Shown one piece after another: positions 37,284 to 47,121 of a DNA stretch of 64,000 nt. Under the pieces are notes generated by a model. The model saw only the letters and a program-made list of their open reading frames with translations. It was not told where the DNA came from and searched no databases. The DNA is taken from positions 124,001 through 188,000 of the forward strand of contig WYAX01000003.1 of assembly GCA_011525625.1 (NCBI GenBank). The letters are read 5' to 3'. The position numbers and the translations under genes were made by a program. Source of the stretch: Nitrospira defluvii. Lineage in GTDB: Bacteria > Nitrospirota > Nitrospiria > Nitrospirales > Nitrospiraceae. The stretch's first letter is position 1. The number at the start of each line of letters is the position of its first letter.

Positions 37284-37832
37284 ATGGGTTGGATCGTCCT
37301 CGCCGTGCTCGTACTGGTTGTCCTGATCGTCATCGGGATGTACAACGGCCTGGTGCGGCTCCGCGCCGCATGCGAAAGTGCCTGGGCCGATATCGACGTA
37401 CAACTCAAACGTCGCTACGACCTGATCTCGAACCTCGTCGACACCGTCAAAGCCTACGCCGCCCACGAGAAGGGCGCCCTTGAAGCGGTGATCGACGCCC
37501 GCGCGAAGGCCATGGCGGCCCAGGGGCCTGAAGCCAAAGCCACGGCCGAAAATCAGCTTACGCAATCATTGCGATCACTCTTCGCGCTGGCGGAAGCCTA
37601 TCCGCAACTGCGGGCCGTCGAGGCCTTTACGCAGTTGCAAGGCAGCCTGAACCAGATTGAAGATGCGGTGCAGAACGCCCGCCGCTACTACAATGCGGTG
37701 GTACGCGACTACAACGCCAAACGCCTCGAAATTCCGACCAACTTCATCGCGCAATGGTTCGGCTTCATGGGACGGCAGTTCTTTGAATTGTCCGACACTG
37801 TCCAACGCGAACCGCCGCGGGTGCAATTTTAA
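37284..37832 (+). CDS. lemA: LemA family protein
   Basis: 182 residues: an N-terminal membrane helix (WIVLAVLVLVVLIVIGMYNG), then VRLRAACESAWADIDVQLKRR and DLISNLVDTVKAYAAHEKGAL, the LemA signature, and a long helical bundle. GGAG is 5 bases before the ATG. It directly precedes a DUF2207 membrane protein, a very common pairing. The role is unknown, with envelope function suspected. Confidence 0.95.
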   Translation: MGWIVLAVLVLVVLIVIGMYNGLVRLRAACESAWADIDVQLKRRYDLISNLVDTVKAYAAHEKGALEAVIDARAKAMAAQGPEAKATAENQLTQSLRSLFALAEAYPQLRAVEAFTQLQGSLNQIEDAVQNARRYYNAVVRDYNAKRLEIPTNFIAQWFGFMGRQFFELSDTVQREPPRVQF

Positions 37833-37833
37833 C

Positions 37834-39606
37834 GTGGTCCGCCGGTGCGGCACGCCTGTGAGCGGTAGACCAGCCGAACCTCTCGTCTCTGTCCTCCTAC
37901 ACCTGGTCACCCTCTACCTCCTGATCCTCGGGCATATCCCCTGTGCTGAGGCACGATCCTTCGTACTCAGCCGCTTCGATGTCGACATCCAGGTACTCCC
38001 GAGCGGCGATGTGCTCGTCACCGAAACGGTCAGCCCTCGATTCGAAGGGTCCTGGAACGGCATCGAGCGTCTCATTCCCGTGGAATACCGCACGCCGCAA
38101 GGCTTCAATTACGAACTGCGGCTCGACCTGATCTCGGTCACCGATGAGCAGGGCACCGCACTCAAACATGAGAGCAGCCGCGAGCGGCATTACCGGAACG
38201 TGCGCGTTTGGATCCCGGGCGCGGCGGATACGACCCGCACGTTCGTGTTGAAATACCGGGTCCGCAACGGACTGAAGTTCTTCGACGATCACGACGAACT
38301 CTACTGGAATGTCACCGGTGATGAGTGGGACGTCCCGATCGAGCAGGCGACCGCTCGCATCCTGCTTCCGCCGAATGCGGCCGGCGTGCGCGCCCTCGCG
38401 TTCACCGGCGCCTACGGAGCGAGAGAGGAGGCGGCGACGGTCTCCATCGACGGATCACGCATCGAGATGACGATGACCCGACAACTTGGATTCCGTGAGG
38501 GCCTCACCGCGGTGGTCGGATGGGACAAAGGCCTCGTCGCTGCGCCCACGTCGGTGGACCGGGCCCAACAATTCCTCGGAGCGAATTGGCCGTTGCTCAT
38601 TCCACCGCTCGTACTGGCCGCGATGCTGCGGCTCTGGTGGACCAGAGGACGAGACCCTCGCCTGCGGCCCATCGTGGTCGCCTACGAGCCGCCCGACAAC
38701 CTGACCCCGGCGGAAGTCGGCACTCTGGCGGATGAGAGCCCCGACGTGCGGGACATTACCGCCACCGTGGTGAATCTCGCCGTGCGTGGATACCTCCGCA
38801 TCAAGGAACGGAAGACCGAACAGCTCTTCGGCCTTTGGACAAGCACCGATTACGTCTTCCACCGCATCAAGCCTCAGCAGGACTGGGCCGGACTTCCGAA
38901 GCACGAGCGCCTCCTCCTGGAAGCCCTGTACAAGGATCAAGACGGCGACGAGGTCTCGCTCAGCAGTTTGGAAAACAGGTTTTATCGTTCCCTGCCGGGC
39001 ATTCGTGACGCGATCTTCGACTCGCTCCAAGGCCGTGCCTACTATGGGCAACGGCCAGACCGCGTGAAGCAGAACTATTACCTGGCTGGAGGGTTGCTGG
39101 CGTTGGGGCTCACCTTCGGGCTCGCCGCCGTGGCCGACAGCTGGGGGCTTGCCCCGCCGGCCTTCTTCACCGCCGGCCTCCTCTCAGGAGCGATCGTGGC
39201 CGGCTTCGGCCGTATCATGCCGGCCAGAACGCTGAAAGGAACACGCGCATTAGAAGGCGTACTGGGCTTCGAGGAATTTCTGACGAGAGTCGAGGCGGAT
39301 CGGTTCGAGCGAGTCGTCAAAACGCCGGATCTGTTCGAGACGTTCCTGCCCTATGCGATGGCGCTGGGCGTGGAGACAAACTGGGCCCGTGCGTTCGAAT
39401 CCATCGTGATGACCGCTCCGGCCTGGTATCAAGGGAGCGACCTCGCCCAATTCAATACACGCGGTTTCACCAGCCGCATGGGCGATATGGCGTCGCGCAC
39501 CGGTTCGACGATGACGTCCGCACCGCGTAGCTCAGGCGGATCAGGATTCAGTGGAGGCGGATCATCCGGCGGAGGCTTCGGCGGTGGAGGCGGCCGGGGG
39601 TTTTGA
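37834..39606 (+). CDS. DUF2207 domain membrane protein
   Basis: About 590 residues following lemA immediately. Signal/anchor (LLHLVTLYLLILGHIPCAEA), a beta-rich DUF2207 domain (FDVDIQVLPSGDVLVTETVS, ERLIPVEYRTPQGFNYELRL, YWNVTGDEWDVPIEQATARI), a membrane helix (LLIPPLVLAAMLRLWW), a cytoplasmic segment (VNLAVRGYLRIKERK), two more helices (~470-510) and a C-terminal Gly/Ser-rich tail (SGGGSSGGGFGGGGGRGF) typical of the family. GTG 37834 or GTG 37858 are the possible starts; neither has a good ribosome site, so coupling to lemA is likely. Confidence 0.9.
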   Translation: MVRRCGTPVSGRPAEPLVSVLLHLVTLYLLILGHIPCAEARSFVLSRFDVDIQVLPSGDVLVTETVSPRFEGSWNGIERLIPVEYRTPQGFNYELRLDLISVTDEQGTALKHESSRERHYRNVRVWIPGAADTTRTFVLKYRVRNGLKFFDDHDELYWNVTGDEWDVPIEQATARILLPPNAAGVRALAFTGAYGAREEAATVSIDGSRIEMTMTRQLGFREGLTAVVGWDKGLVAAPTSVDRAQQFLGANWPLLIPPLVLAAMLRLWWTRGRDPRLRPIVVAYEPPDNLTPAEVGTLADESPDVRDITATVVNLAVRGYLRIKERKTEQLFGLWTSTDYVFHRIKPQQDWAGLPKHERLLLEALYKDQDGDEVSLSSLENRFYRSLPGIRDAIFDSLQGRAYYGQRPDRVKQNYYLAGGLLALGLTFGLAAVADSWGLAPPAFFTAGLLSGAIVAGFGRIMPARTLKGTRALEGVLGFEEFLTRVEADRFERVVKTPDLFETFLPYAMALGVETNWARAFESIVMTAPAWYQGSDLAQFNTRGFTSRMGDMASRTGSTMTSAPRSSGGSGFSGGGSSGGGFGGGGGRGF

Positions 39607-39661
39607 CCAGAGGTCTCTGCCGTCCGGTGGCGCCTTCAGCACCGATGACACGACGGAGCGC

Positions 39662-39841
39662 TCAGGAAGTCAGCTTCTGCGCAAGGAGGATTCCCGCCAC
39701 GATGAACGTTCCGCAAATCGCGAGAAAGATGTAGAACAGAATCTGCGCAATCTCCGCGGCACCTTGCGCGATGCCGCCGAATCCCATCGCTCCGGCAGCC
39801 ATGGCAATGATAAAAAAAATGGCAGCCCACTTCAGGAACAT
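39662..39841 (-). CDS. DUF1328 small membrane protein
   Basis: 59 residues: [21 protein letters not shown], then [21 protein letters not shown], the two-helix DUF1328 (YtjA) pattern. GAGGAG is 7 bases before ATG 39841. Small stress-inducible inner-membrane proteins of unknown function. Converges with the DUF2207 gene. Confidence 0.92.
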   Translation of the reverse strand: MFLKWAAIFFIIAMAAGAMGFGGIAQGAAEIAQILFYIFLAICGTFIVAGILLAQKLTS

Positions 39842-40086
39842 GGCAGTCTCCTCTTGGCCTGGTAGCCGTTGACCTTTCGTCCAACTCGCCCTCTTCGCAC
39901 CCAGCGCCGCACTCACGCGCGTCGCCTGAATAGAGAGGGGTGACCAACGACATGTACGTGATCAGCACCATGCGATGGTACACCGCAGATGCCTAGAGCC
40001 ATTGAACATTGCCGGGGGGAAGAAGACACCTCTGGAAAGCCCTAGTTCTCGAACGCGGTCGGCAGATCGAGACAGGCTGGGGAACA

Positions 40087-40530
40087 TCAGCAAACGGTAG
40101 GGATCGGTTTGCGTCCTTCATCCATATCGATCACATCGAACAGGGGGTGCTGCGTGAAATCCACCTGCTTCGCCAGCTCGGGGCTGAGCCTGCCCAAGAA
40201 TCTGGCCAACACTCGATCCGGCCGGAGTTGTTCCAACGCATGACTCCACACCTCGATGTCCTGGGGACCGTGGAGCATCGCCTCCTGCGTCACCCACGCG
40301 AGGATGTCCCTGTCATCGTTCCTCAAGAGCACCGCTTCCCGAAGGGCCTCCGGCTGCAACCCGGTGAACGCGAGAAAACGTCCATCCAACGGTAAGCCGG
40401 AACGAAGAAGAAACGGCACATACGGTTCAGGCAAGAACCCCTGCGCATGGAGCCGCACCTTGTCAATCAGCCGCGGCAGGATGACATAGCCCCCCAGCCG
40501 TTCACGCGGGGACCGAAGTGTAGGTTGCAT
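40087..40530 (-). CDS. DUF5069 family protein
   Basis: 147 residues starting MQPTLRSPRERLGGYVILPRLIDKVR, the hallmark N-terminus of DUF5069, followed by FLAFTGLQPEALREAV and VTQEAMLHGPQDIEVWSH. Cytoplasmic, helical; role unknown. The start is chosen by this homology; the open frame extends to 40584. Precedes nothing on its strand for 245 bases downstream. Confidence 0.85.
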   Translation of the reverse strand: MQPTLRSPRERLGGYVILPRLIDKVRLHAQGFLPEPYVPFLLRSGLPLDGRFLAFTGLQPEALREAVLLRNDDRDILAWVTQEAMLHGPQDIEVWSHALEQLRPDRVLARFLGRLSPELAKQVDFTQHPLFDVIDMDEGRKPIPTVC

Positions 40531-40604
40531 AGACCACCGAGACAGGCAGCGCTGTGCCCTCGCGTAGGAGTCGCACAGATGCATTCTTCATCAATCCAAC
40601 CCGC

Positions 40605-41627
40605 TTAGCGCATCGACACCAGCACCTGTTCGATCGACCCGGCCACGGGGTGCAACTCCGTTCTGGTAAACCCCGCCGCCGCGAACATCCGCTCATACTC
40701 CCGGAAGGTGTAGGCATCTCCCTCCGGCGTCGTCGCCAGCATGATCAAGCTGAACTCCGCCACCGGCGGCGGCGTGACCCGGTCGTCATGCGGCACGAAC
40801 TCCAGTGTGATGACCCGTCCACCGGGCGCCAGCGATCGATGGATCTTGCGCAACAACGACTCGCAGGTCTGCATCGAGAAATGGTGGAGAAAGTTGGTGA
40901 GCAGGACCAGATCGTAGCCCTCGCCGAACTCCTGCTGAAACGCATCGCCTGCGATGGTACGGTAACGCGACTCGATGCCGGACTTCTGTGCCAGCTCGCG
41001 AGCTACGGTCAATACGTTGGACCAATCCAAGGCCGTCACCTCGGCCTCCGGGCAACGGGCCGCAATCTCTATTCCAAAGAGCCCGTGCCCCGCCGCGATA
41101 TCCAGCACCTTTTTCACGTTCGGCTGCGACTGCCGCACGAACATACCGATCTCCTCCGCCGGCTTAGCCATCATCGGAATCATGGAACGGGCAAAATCAA
41201 CCCAGAGGGGATGCTCGGGAGATACCGTCCCCGCCTCGCCGGCCACCGTTCCACCCTTCCGCACCGCTTCGGTGAGATTCTCGAAGGCCGCGATGAACTT
41301 CGGCGCATGCAGGAACCCCAACACGGACCCCATGTAGGCGGGCGACCGCCGATCGAGAAATAGGGCACTGTCGGGCGTCAGCTTGTACCGGTCACCTTCT
41401 TTAGTGAGGAACCCTTGGATCGTGAGATAGTCCGCGAGAATGCGCACGCCCCGCTGGGCCGACCCGCAACGCTCGGCCAATGTCGGCACTTGGTCATGTC
41501 CCAATCCGATGGCGGTAAAGAGATCCAGATCCACGGCAGCCTTGAGCGCCTGAGAGCGCTGATAGGCATTGGCCGTCTGGAAGAACAACTGCGGGGTCGG
41601 CCCACCGGCCGGTTCCGGTTTCAACAT
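40605..41627 (-). CDS. SAM-dependent methyltransferase (family 2 O-methyltransferase type)
   Basis: 340 residues from ATG 41627 (GAGGAG about 9 bases upstream). N-terminal winged-helix dimerisation part (LKAAVDLDLFTAIGLG, LADYLTIQGFLTKEGDRYKL), then the Rossmann SAM site VLDIAAGHGLFGIEIAARCP, post-I acidic ALDWSN, and YDLVLLTNFLHHFSMQTCE; ends with the usual AGFTRTELHPV strand. This architecture methylates small-molecule hydroxyls. The substrate is unknown and no biosynthetic cluster is adjacent. Confidence 0.9.
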   Translation of the reverse strand: MLKPEPAGGPTPQLFFQTANAYQRSQALKAAVDLDLFTAIGLGHDQVPTLAERCGSAQRGVRILADYLTIQGFLTKEGDRYKLTPDSALFLDRRSPAYMGSVLGFLHAPKFIAAFENLTEAVRKGGTVAGEAGTVSPEHPLWVDFARSMIPMMAKPAEEIGMFVRQSQPNVKKVLDIAAGHGLFGIEIAARCPEAEVTALDWSNVLTVARELAQKSGIESRYRTIAGDAFQQEFGEGYDLVLLTNFLHHFSMQTCESLLRKIHRSLAPGGRVITLEFVPHDDRVTPPPVAEFSLIMLATTPEGDAYTFREYERMFAAAGFTRTELHPVAGSIEQVLVSMR

Positions 41628-41765
41628 CGGCAGCACTCCTCGGTCAGATGGTGAGAGCCATGCGACAGATCGGCATCGGTTGGATTGTAATCCTTTGAGC
41701 GTGTTGTTGCGAGGGCGGGCACTCGAAGAGGTCGGTGACCCGAAATAGGATGGAAGGAGAAGCAT

Positions 41766-44700
41766 TCAGCGAACCGGCGGCTTCTGCGTCACCTCCAATT
41801 TCGTGCCGGCAGGGAACGCCGGGCCTAGACGAATATTCCGCACCGGCCCTCGTTGGGTGACACGCATGACATGCCCGTCCCACTGCCATGTGATGGTTCC
41901 GCCGGGGATGGCCAGGTTCGACACGGCCATCGGCTGCGCAAGCCAGGCCGACGTGATACCTGCCCCAATCACGACCACGGGCACCGCCGCCGTCTCATCG
42001 ACATAGGCCAACATGTCTTGCTGCAGCAACAGGAGCAATGCCGCCGTTTCATAGTCCGGCGTGACGGCCAGCTCGTTATGCCACCCCCTGGCATACTGCC
42101 AGCCATCCGCCACCTCATCCGCCATGGACCTCACCGTATCCCACGTATACAAACCCGGGGACGCTTGCTGACTCCACATCAGCTGTAAGGTAGCCCACAC
42201 GACTTCGGGTCGACCCGACCGCAACGCCTGATGGGCCTGCGCCAATTGTCCCGGGACCGTGCCTCGCTCGTCCGTGGGGCGGTAGGTCGTTAACGGCCGG
42301 CTCAACCGATTCCGTCGGAGGGCCGACCCGACCAACGAGCGCAACCCCACCGGTGAGGCGCTGCCATCCTGCGTGCCGTCGGGGAACTGCCGCAACCAGC
42401 TCTCATGGAGACTTTGGGCCTCGATGCGCCAACGCGCCGCATGATGACGCTTTCCGAGTCGCTCGGCAAAGTCGGCTGCGGCCAGGAGACCGCGATAACT
42501 CACGGCGTTGACATAGCGCAACGGCCAGTCGTCGCCGACCCGTCCCACGATCACGCCGTCGCGCGCCGGTCGGGCCAGCAGCGCCGTCCTGGTCTGCCGG
42601 AGGTGCTGGAAGTCATGCGGCGCCGGCACCGTATAGGACTCCACGATCGGAGCACGGGCGGTCATCATCTGCTCAATCCGTCCGACCTTTCGGAGAAGAT
42701 GCGGCCACAACCATTCATCGTGCACCTTGTCGGCGATGTACCCGGCTGACTCCGTGAGCGCCCAGATCGTCAAACCCGGGGCATCCGCTTCAGGCCCGGA
42801 TCCACCGGCAAAATCATGGGTCGCCAGAAACTGCGAGAGCACCCGGCCGACTTTGGGATCGCCTGCGCGAGCAAGCGCCGCCGCGATATACGCGCCCTGT
42901 CGATGCCACGCACGGTAGAACAGGGCCGGATCGCCGGGGCGCGTTTCATCGTCGACCAGACTCATCATGAGGTGAGTGATCTGCGCATTCATGGAGGCTT
43001 GCAGGCGCGGGTCTGGCAAGGCCAAACGCGCTCGTCTCGGGGCATCCCGATAGGAGCGCTCCATTTCAACCGGTGGTTGCAGATCCGAGAGCACCACACG
43101 AATCTCGTCACCCGCTTTGGCGGGGGCAGCCGCGAACGTCATCCGCGCATACCCCCAACCGGCCTCGCCGCTCCACGAGGTCGCCGGCGACTGCGCAGTC
43201 ATCCACCCGGCCTGATTCTCATCCCCCAGCGTGATGCCGACAGGGGCAGGTGTGGCGCTCACCGTCCACCGATGATTGACCGTGACTTGCCCACCATCCT
43301 GGCTGAGTGCTGTCACGGGCCCACCGGCGGGGCCGACGCTCCGGATCACGATCACGGGCATGTAGGACGTATCGTTTTTCAGCCGCAACTCCCAGCGAGT
43401 GGCATCCAACCTCGACCACGTGGCGTGATAGTAGGGCGTCTTCGTCACGATCGCCGGAATGGTCGCATGGGCCGAGGGACCCAATTCCTGCTTGATCTCA
43501 TTGAGCGGCACCGTCTGGCTGATGACCACCGGGACACCCTGTGCGTCGCAGAACCAGAGCGACACTCCGAAGCTGGGCGTCTGCGGGCTGAAGTCGCCGC
43601 CCGGCTCATGATAGGCCGTGCCGCCCTCCGGTGCGCCGGGTATGGCCAATGGCACATGTCCCACCGACCGGGGCCAGGGGCGAGAGGGATCCTGCTGCAT
43701 CATGGCCGTCATCAACTCGCGCTGGGGCGTGAACTGTGTCGCCGAATGGGCCGCCGCTTGGAACTGTTGCCAGTTGTTGAGGGCAACGCAACAGAGCAGC
43801 AGCGCGGTGAGCGTCACCACGAAATGACGGCCCGGACCGACGACGCCCAATGCCGCCACCGCGAGCAGGAGCGGAAGAAAATTCAAACTGTAGACGAACG
43901 TTTCTTCGCCGTAGAGGAGATGCAGCAGGAATTCGAAGAGCAGAACGCCGCCCAGGACCAACCGGAACCGCAGCTGTCGATCCGACGTCAGCAATCGCCA
44001 CAGCCCATTCAGCAACAGGGCAGACCAGAGGACCACGGCGACACCTCCAAGCCAGCCGGCCGAACCGGGAGCAGAAAACTGAAAGGTCAGCCGGTCCGTC
44101 AGACGAAACGCATCCGCCTTCGCCTGGGCATAGGCATCGTCTTTGATCAAACGAACCGAGGGTGCGACGAGGCTATGGAACACAAACGAGGTCGCGATAT
44201 TGGAAAGCCCCCCGGACTGTGGATGGTTGATAAACGACGCTTCCGCCCGATGGCCGATGAAAAACTCCGCCGACGGAAAAATGAATTTCTGTACGCCCCA
44301 CAACAGCACCACCAGACAGAGTGCGTTCACGGAGACCTGGATCGCCTGCTTCCAAGGCCAACGAGCCAGGCTCACCAGCAGGCCCGCCATCCAGTTGGTC
44401 ACCGTAAAACTGAGCGTCAAGGCGCTGGCAACGGCGTAGACGGTGGCGCCGAATGCACGCTGCTCGGCGGCGAGCAACAACAGCAGCGCGAGCATGATCG
44501 ACAACGATCCCCAGGAATAGGAGTTGGGAATCGGAAGCCAAAACAACGACGCGGCGCTGCAGAGCCCGAGCAACGTGAGCAGAGAGGCGTCGAAGAGGCG
44601 ACACCCGAGCAGACGGAACAGAAGGTACAGCGTGCCGCCCCAGAGGGCGGCGACCAGACTGTTGACCAGCAACACGGCGCGCAACGGGCTGATCGAGAAC

Positions 44701-45062
44701 GCGTGTTTCACCAGATAGACCGGAATGAACGTCATCAAGGAGAACAGGGGATGGACCGACGTCCGGTAATGGTCGTCGTGCACGCGGGTCATATTCGAGA
44801 TTTCGCGAAGTGTGTCCGCCTCAAACCAGAAATCCATCGACTGAAACAGAACCGACGGGAGCGATCGCGCGATCAGCAGGCAGGCTACGGCCACGGCGAG
44901 TGCGACCACAGCGGCACAGACCCAATCCGCGCGGTCCAGTGCCGCCGGCCTTGACTGCGGCGCGACGGACGGTCCGGCAGGACGCTCCAGGCAGTCCGCG
45001 AGAGCGGCGGGCCTTCGGCGAGCGAGAGTCCTGAGCGTAGGACCCGTTCTGACCATCCCCAT
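41766..45062 (-). CDS. Large membrane protein: glycosyltransferase-like N-terminus plus soluble C-terminal half
   Basis: About 1098 residues from ATG 45062; the frame is open to 45233, but the upstream stretch is Arg/Ser-rich and lacks a ribosome site. Residues ~45-450 hold about ten membrane helices with a luminal motif after the first (FQSMDFWFEADTLREI, then HPLFSLMTF), the layout of GT-C or PMT-like enzymes that use lipid-linked sugars. Residues ~480-1050 are soluble: a beta region (~520-720) and helical repeats (LFYRAWHRQGAYIAAALARAG, GLTIWALTESAGYIADKVHDE, WPLRYVNAVSYRGLLAAADFA) that suggest an (alpha/alpha)6 barrel. No close family is recognised. A 354-base non-coding stretch precedes it. 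Confidence 0.7.
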   Translation of the reverse strand: MGMVRTGPTLRTLARRRPAALADCLERPAGPSVAPQSRPAALDRADWVCAAVVALAVAVACLLIARSLPSVLFQSMDFWFEADTLREISNMTRVHDDHYRTSVHPLFSLMTFIPVYLVKHAFSISPLRAVLLVNSLVAALWGGTLYLLFRLLGCRLFDASLLTLLGLCSAASLFWLPIPNSYSWGSLSIMLALLLLLAAEQRAFGATVYAVASALTLSFTVTNWMAGLLVSLARWPWKQAIQVSVNALCLVVLLWGVQKFIFPSAEFFIGHRAEASFINHPQSGGLSNIATSFVFHSLVAPSVRLIKDDAYAQAKADAFRLTDRLTFQFSAPGSAGWLGGVAVVLWSALLLNGLWRLLTSDRQLRFRLVLGGVLLFEFLLHLLYGEETFVYSLNFLPLLLAVAALGVVGPGRHFVVTLTALLLCCVALNNWQQFQAAAHSATQFTPQRELMTAMMQQDPSRPWPRSVGHVPLAIPGAPEGGTAYHEPGGDFSPQTPSFGVSLWFCDAQGVPVVISQTVPLNEIKQELGPSAHATIPAIVTKTPYYHATWSRLDATRWELRLKNDTSYMPVIVIRSVGPAGGPVTALSQDGGQVTVNHRWTVSATPAPVGITLGDENQAGWMTAQSPATSWSGEAGWGYARMTFAAAPAKAGDEIRVVLSDLQPPVEMERSYRDAPRRARLALPDPRLQASMNAQITHLMMSLVDDETRPGDPALFYRAWHRQGAYIAAALARAGDPKVGRVLSQFLATHDFAGGSGPEADAPGLTIWALTESAGYIADKVHDEWLWPHLLRKVGRIEQMMTARAPIVESYTVPAPHDFQHLRQTRTALLARPARDGVIVGRVGDDWPLRYVNAVSYRGLLAAADFAERLGKRHHAARWRIEAQSLHESWLRQFPDGTQDGSASPVGLRSLVGSALRRNRLSRPLTTYRPTDERGTVPGQLAQAHQALRSGRPEVVWATLQLMWSQQASPGLYTWDTVRSMADEVADGWQYARGWHNELAVTPDYETAALLLLLQQDMLAYVDETAAVPVVVIGAGITSAWLAQPMAVSNLAIPGGTITWQWDGHVMRVTQRGPVRNIRLGPAFPAGTKLEVTQKPPVR

Positions 45063-45416
45063 AATACGTCGACGTCCTGATTGACACAAAAGTGCCCCCT
45101 CGCGCGTCGCTGCAGGACGCACGAAAAGACTCGTTCTTTTACAAGGAACAGCGGCAAGCCCGGAGGCGGGCCGGAAACTGAGACGGGACGACGGTCGGGA
45201 AACAGGGGCTGAAGGAGTGGGGTCTCGTCTCACACCGTGGCATACACGGCTTGCTTCCTATCGCATCAACACGACTGCCTGTTCATACCTAACAAAGCGA
45301 GCCGGCCAGATCAACTTTTGTGCCACGCGCGACACAATGCGTCGCCATCGAACGAGCAGGAACCCGAAGGCGATGGTGAACAGAAACGTGCATGTGAAGA
45401 AGAAATCAGCTGCAGC
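45063..45416. other. Intergenic stretch upstream of the large membrane protein
   Basis: 354 bases with no convincing gene. The open frame of the large protein extends through part of it (to 45233) but reads as biased, non-homologous sequence. The promoter for that gene should lie here; I see no clear -35/-10 pair or repeat. Confidence 0.5.
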
Positions 45417-45623
45417 TCAGGGGTAGGGCCAGACGCTTTGGGCGATGAGCACGAGCAGGCAGACACACAATACGACGAGTGCGGCCAGAGAAGACCAGGC
45501 GACTGAGCATGGGCCATAGTGCCGGAACTTGTCGCGGCGCATATGGGGAAACCGCATGAGGCAGTACGTCGTGACCGACGCCCCCATCCCGACGATTGCG
45601 ATCAACACCCGCGCCAGGTCCAT
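45417..45623 (-). CDS. Small two-span membrane protein
   Basis: 68 residues: helix 1 MDLARVLIAIVGMGASVTTY, a basic loop (RFPHMRRDKFRHY), and helix 2 SLAALVVLCVCLLVLIAQS. GGGG lies about 6 bases before the ATG. No family recognised. Placed divergently from the acetyltransferase gene. Confidence 0.5.
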   Translation of the reverse strand: MDLARVLIAIVGMGASVTTYCLMRFPHMRRDKFRHYGPCSVAWSSLAALVVLCVCLLVLIAQSVWPYP

Positions 45624-45739
45624 TGTATCCCCGTAGGTAGAACTCTGGTGCCACCCTACCCGCGAAGCGCTACGCCGTCAAGAATCGCGCTGAAAGCCGA
45701 CGGTTGTGTCCGGCCCCGGCGATATGATCTGATCCATGC

Positions 45740-46312
45740 ATGACCGTCGACCTCACAGTCAGAACCGCGCGGCTGCTGCTCCGACCATTTCAGACGACCG
45801 ATGCCGAGGCCGTGCACCGTTTAGCCGGATCGCAAGATGTGGCCGCCGGCACCTTTCTCCCCCATCCGATGGATCGGCAGGCAGCCCTGAGCTGGATCAC
45901 CGAACGTGTGGAGGACCAGACGGCAGGCAGAGGCGTCACCTTTGCGATCACCCTTGAAGAGAGCGGGGAGGTAATCGGCGCCATCGGCATGGAGATCGTT
46001 GCGACACATGAACAGGGACGGTTGAGTTATTGGCTGGGCAGGCCTTACTGGAATCGAGGCTACGGGACTGAAGCCGTCTCAGCACTCGTGGGATATGGCT
46101 TCAGCAGCCTGAAGCTGCATCGGATCTACGCGCCGCATTTTCATACCAATCCGGCGTCCGGGCGAGTGTTGCAGAAAGTGGGCATGACCCATGAAGGGCG
46201 CCTGCGTGAACATTATCTTCGTTTCGGCCGACGCATCGACGTGGAACTCTACGGCATGCTCCGGGAGGAATTTCTCACAAAGACCATCGGCAAGAAAGGG
46301 AACGGCGCATGA
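45740..46312 (+). CDS. GNAT N-acetyltransferase (RimJ/RimL-like)
   Basis: 190 residues: VRTARLLLRPFQTTDAEAVHRLA at the N-terminus, then GRLSYWLGRPYWNRGYGTEAV, where the acetyl-CoA pyrophosphate loop lies, and ASGRVLQKVGMTHEGRLREH near the end, the RimJ/RimL acetyltransferase_3 pattern. It transfers acetyl from acetyl-CoA to an amine, often a ribosomal protein or small molecule; the acceptor is unknown. Its stop overlaps the start of the outer-membrane protein gene (ATGA), so the two are co-translated. Confidence 0.93.
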   Translation: MTVDLTVRTARLLLRPFQTTDAEAVHRLAGSQDVAAGTFLPHPMDRQAALSWITERVEDQTAGRGVTFAITLEESGEVIGAIGMEIVATHEQGRLSYWLGRPYWNRGYGTEAVSALVGYGFSSLKLHRIYAPHFHTNPASGRVLQKVGMTHEGRLREHYLRFGRRIDVELYGMLREEFLTKTIGKKGNGA

Positions 46313-47121
46313 TTATCGGTACGCTTGTACAGAGATGGAGACAGGGTGCTGCCGGTCCGGCAAGGGTTCCGATCCGGCTCGCCGTCATAGCCACCATCGC
46401 GATCCCGGCTCTTGTATCAGCCGGGGACGTGACGTCCCGCGACCATCGGTTCTCGTTGGAGTTTGAAACAGGTGCCGTATGGCAATCGCGAAATCAGATA
46501 CAGATTCCCGATAGCAGTAATGGAACCCGATTCGGTGTGACCGACATTCAAGGCAACGGCCCTGAAGCTCAACGACGCGTCGAGCTCACGTGGAACCTGA
46601 ATCATCGGCATTCCCTCCGGTTCGTCTATGCGCCGCTCGGCTTCTCCGGCACCGGTTCGTTCGGTGTCCCTGTGCGTTTCGCAGGCGGCACCTTTGCCCC
46701 CGGCGTCCCGGTCGATTCCGAGTACAAGTTCGATTCCTATCGGTTGACCTATCGGTATCTCCTGCATGACTCGGAACGCTGGCGCTGGCGCATCGGGGCC
46801 ACGGCCTTCATTCGAGATGCGCGGGTCGAGCTGCGCCAGCAAGGAACGGTAGCCACCGACAGCAATGTCGGGTTCGTGCCGCTGTTGAGCTCAAGTCTGG
46901 AATACGACATTGCGCCGCGCTGGACGGCGTTGCTCGATTTCGACGGGCTCGTCAGCACACAAGGGCGGGCGATCGATGCGGCGCTCAAAGTGCGGTATGA
47001 CCTCACCGATCACTGGTTCATGACTGCGGGATACCGTGTATTCGAAGGCGGAGTGGACAACGACCGGTATGCCTTCGGCTGGTACAACGTTGCGCTGGTG
47101 TCCTTGGGCCTGCGATTTTAA
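46309..47121 (+). CDS. Outer-membrane beta-barrel-like protein
   Basis: 270 residues. Signal peptide (LAVIATIAIPALVSAG), then alternating amphipathic strands (HRFSLEFETGAVWQSRNQI, YRLTYRYLLHDSERWRWRIG, WTALLDFDGLVST) ending in Phe (VALVSLGLRF), the usual C-terminal residue for BAM-inserted barrels. Eight to ten strands fit the length. ATGA overlap with the acetyltransferase gene is unexpected for an envelope protein. Substrate unknown. Confidence 0.78.
   Translation: MIIGTLVQRWRQGAAGPARVPIRLAVIATIAIPALVSAGDVTSRDHRFSLEFETGAVWQSRNQIQIPDSSNGTRFGVTDIQGNGPEAQRRVELTWNLNHRHSLRFVYAPLGFSGTGSFGVPVRFAGGTFAPGVPVDSEYKFDSYRLTYRYLLHDSERWRWRIGATAFIRDARVELRQQGTVATDSNVGFVPLLSSSLEYDIAPRWTALLDFDGLVSTQGRAIDAALKVRYDLTDHWFMTAGYRVFEGGVDNDRYAFGWYNVALVSLGLRF

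Noticed and set aside
42816-44954. 712-codon plus-strand frame opposite the large membrane protein
   Set aside because: Its product is His/Arg/Gln-rich with no domains, as expected from the complement of a GC-rich gene; the minus frame encodes clear membrane helices.
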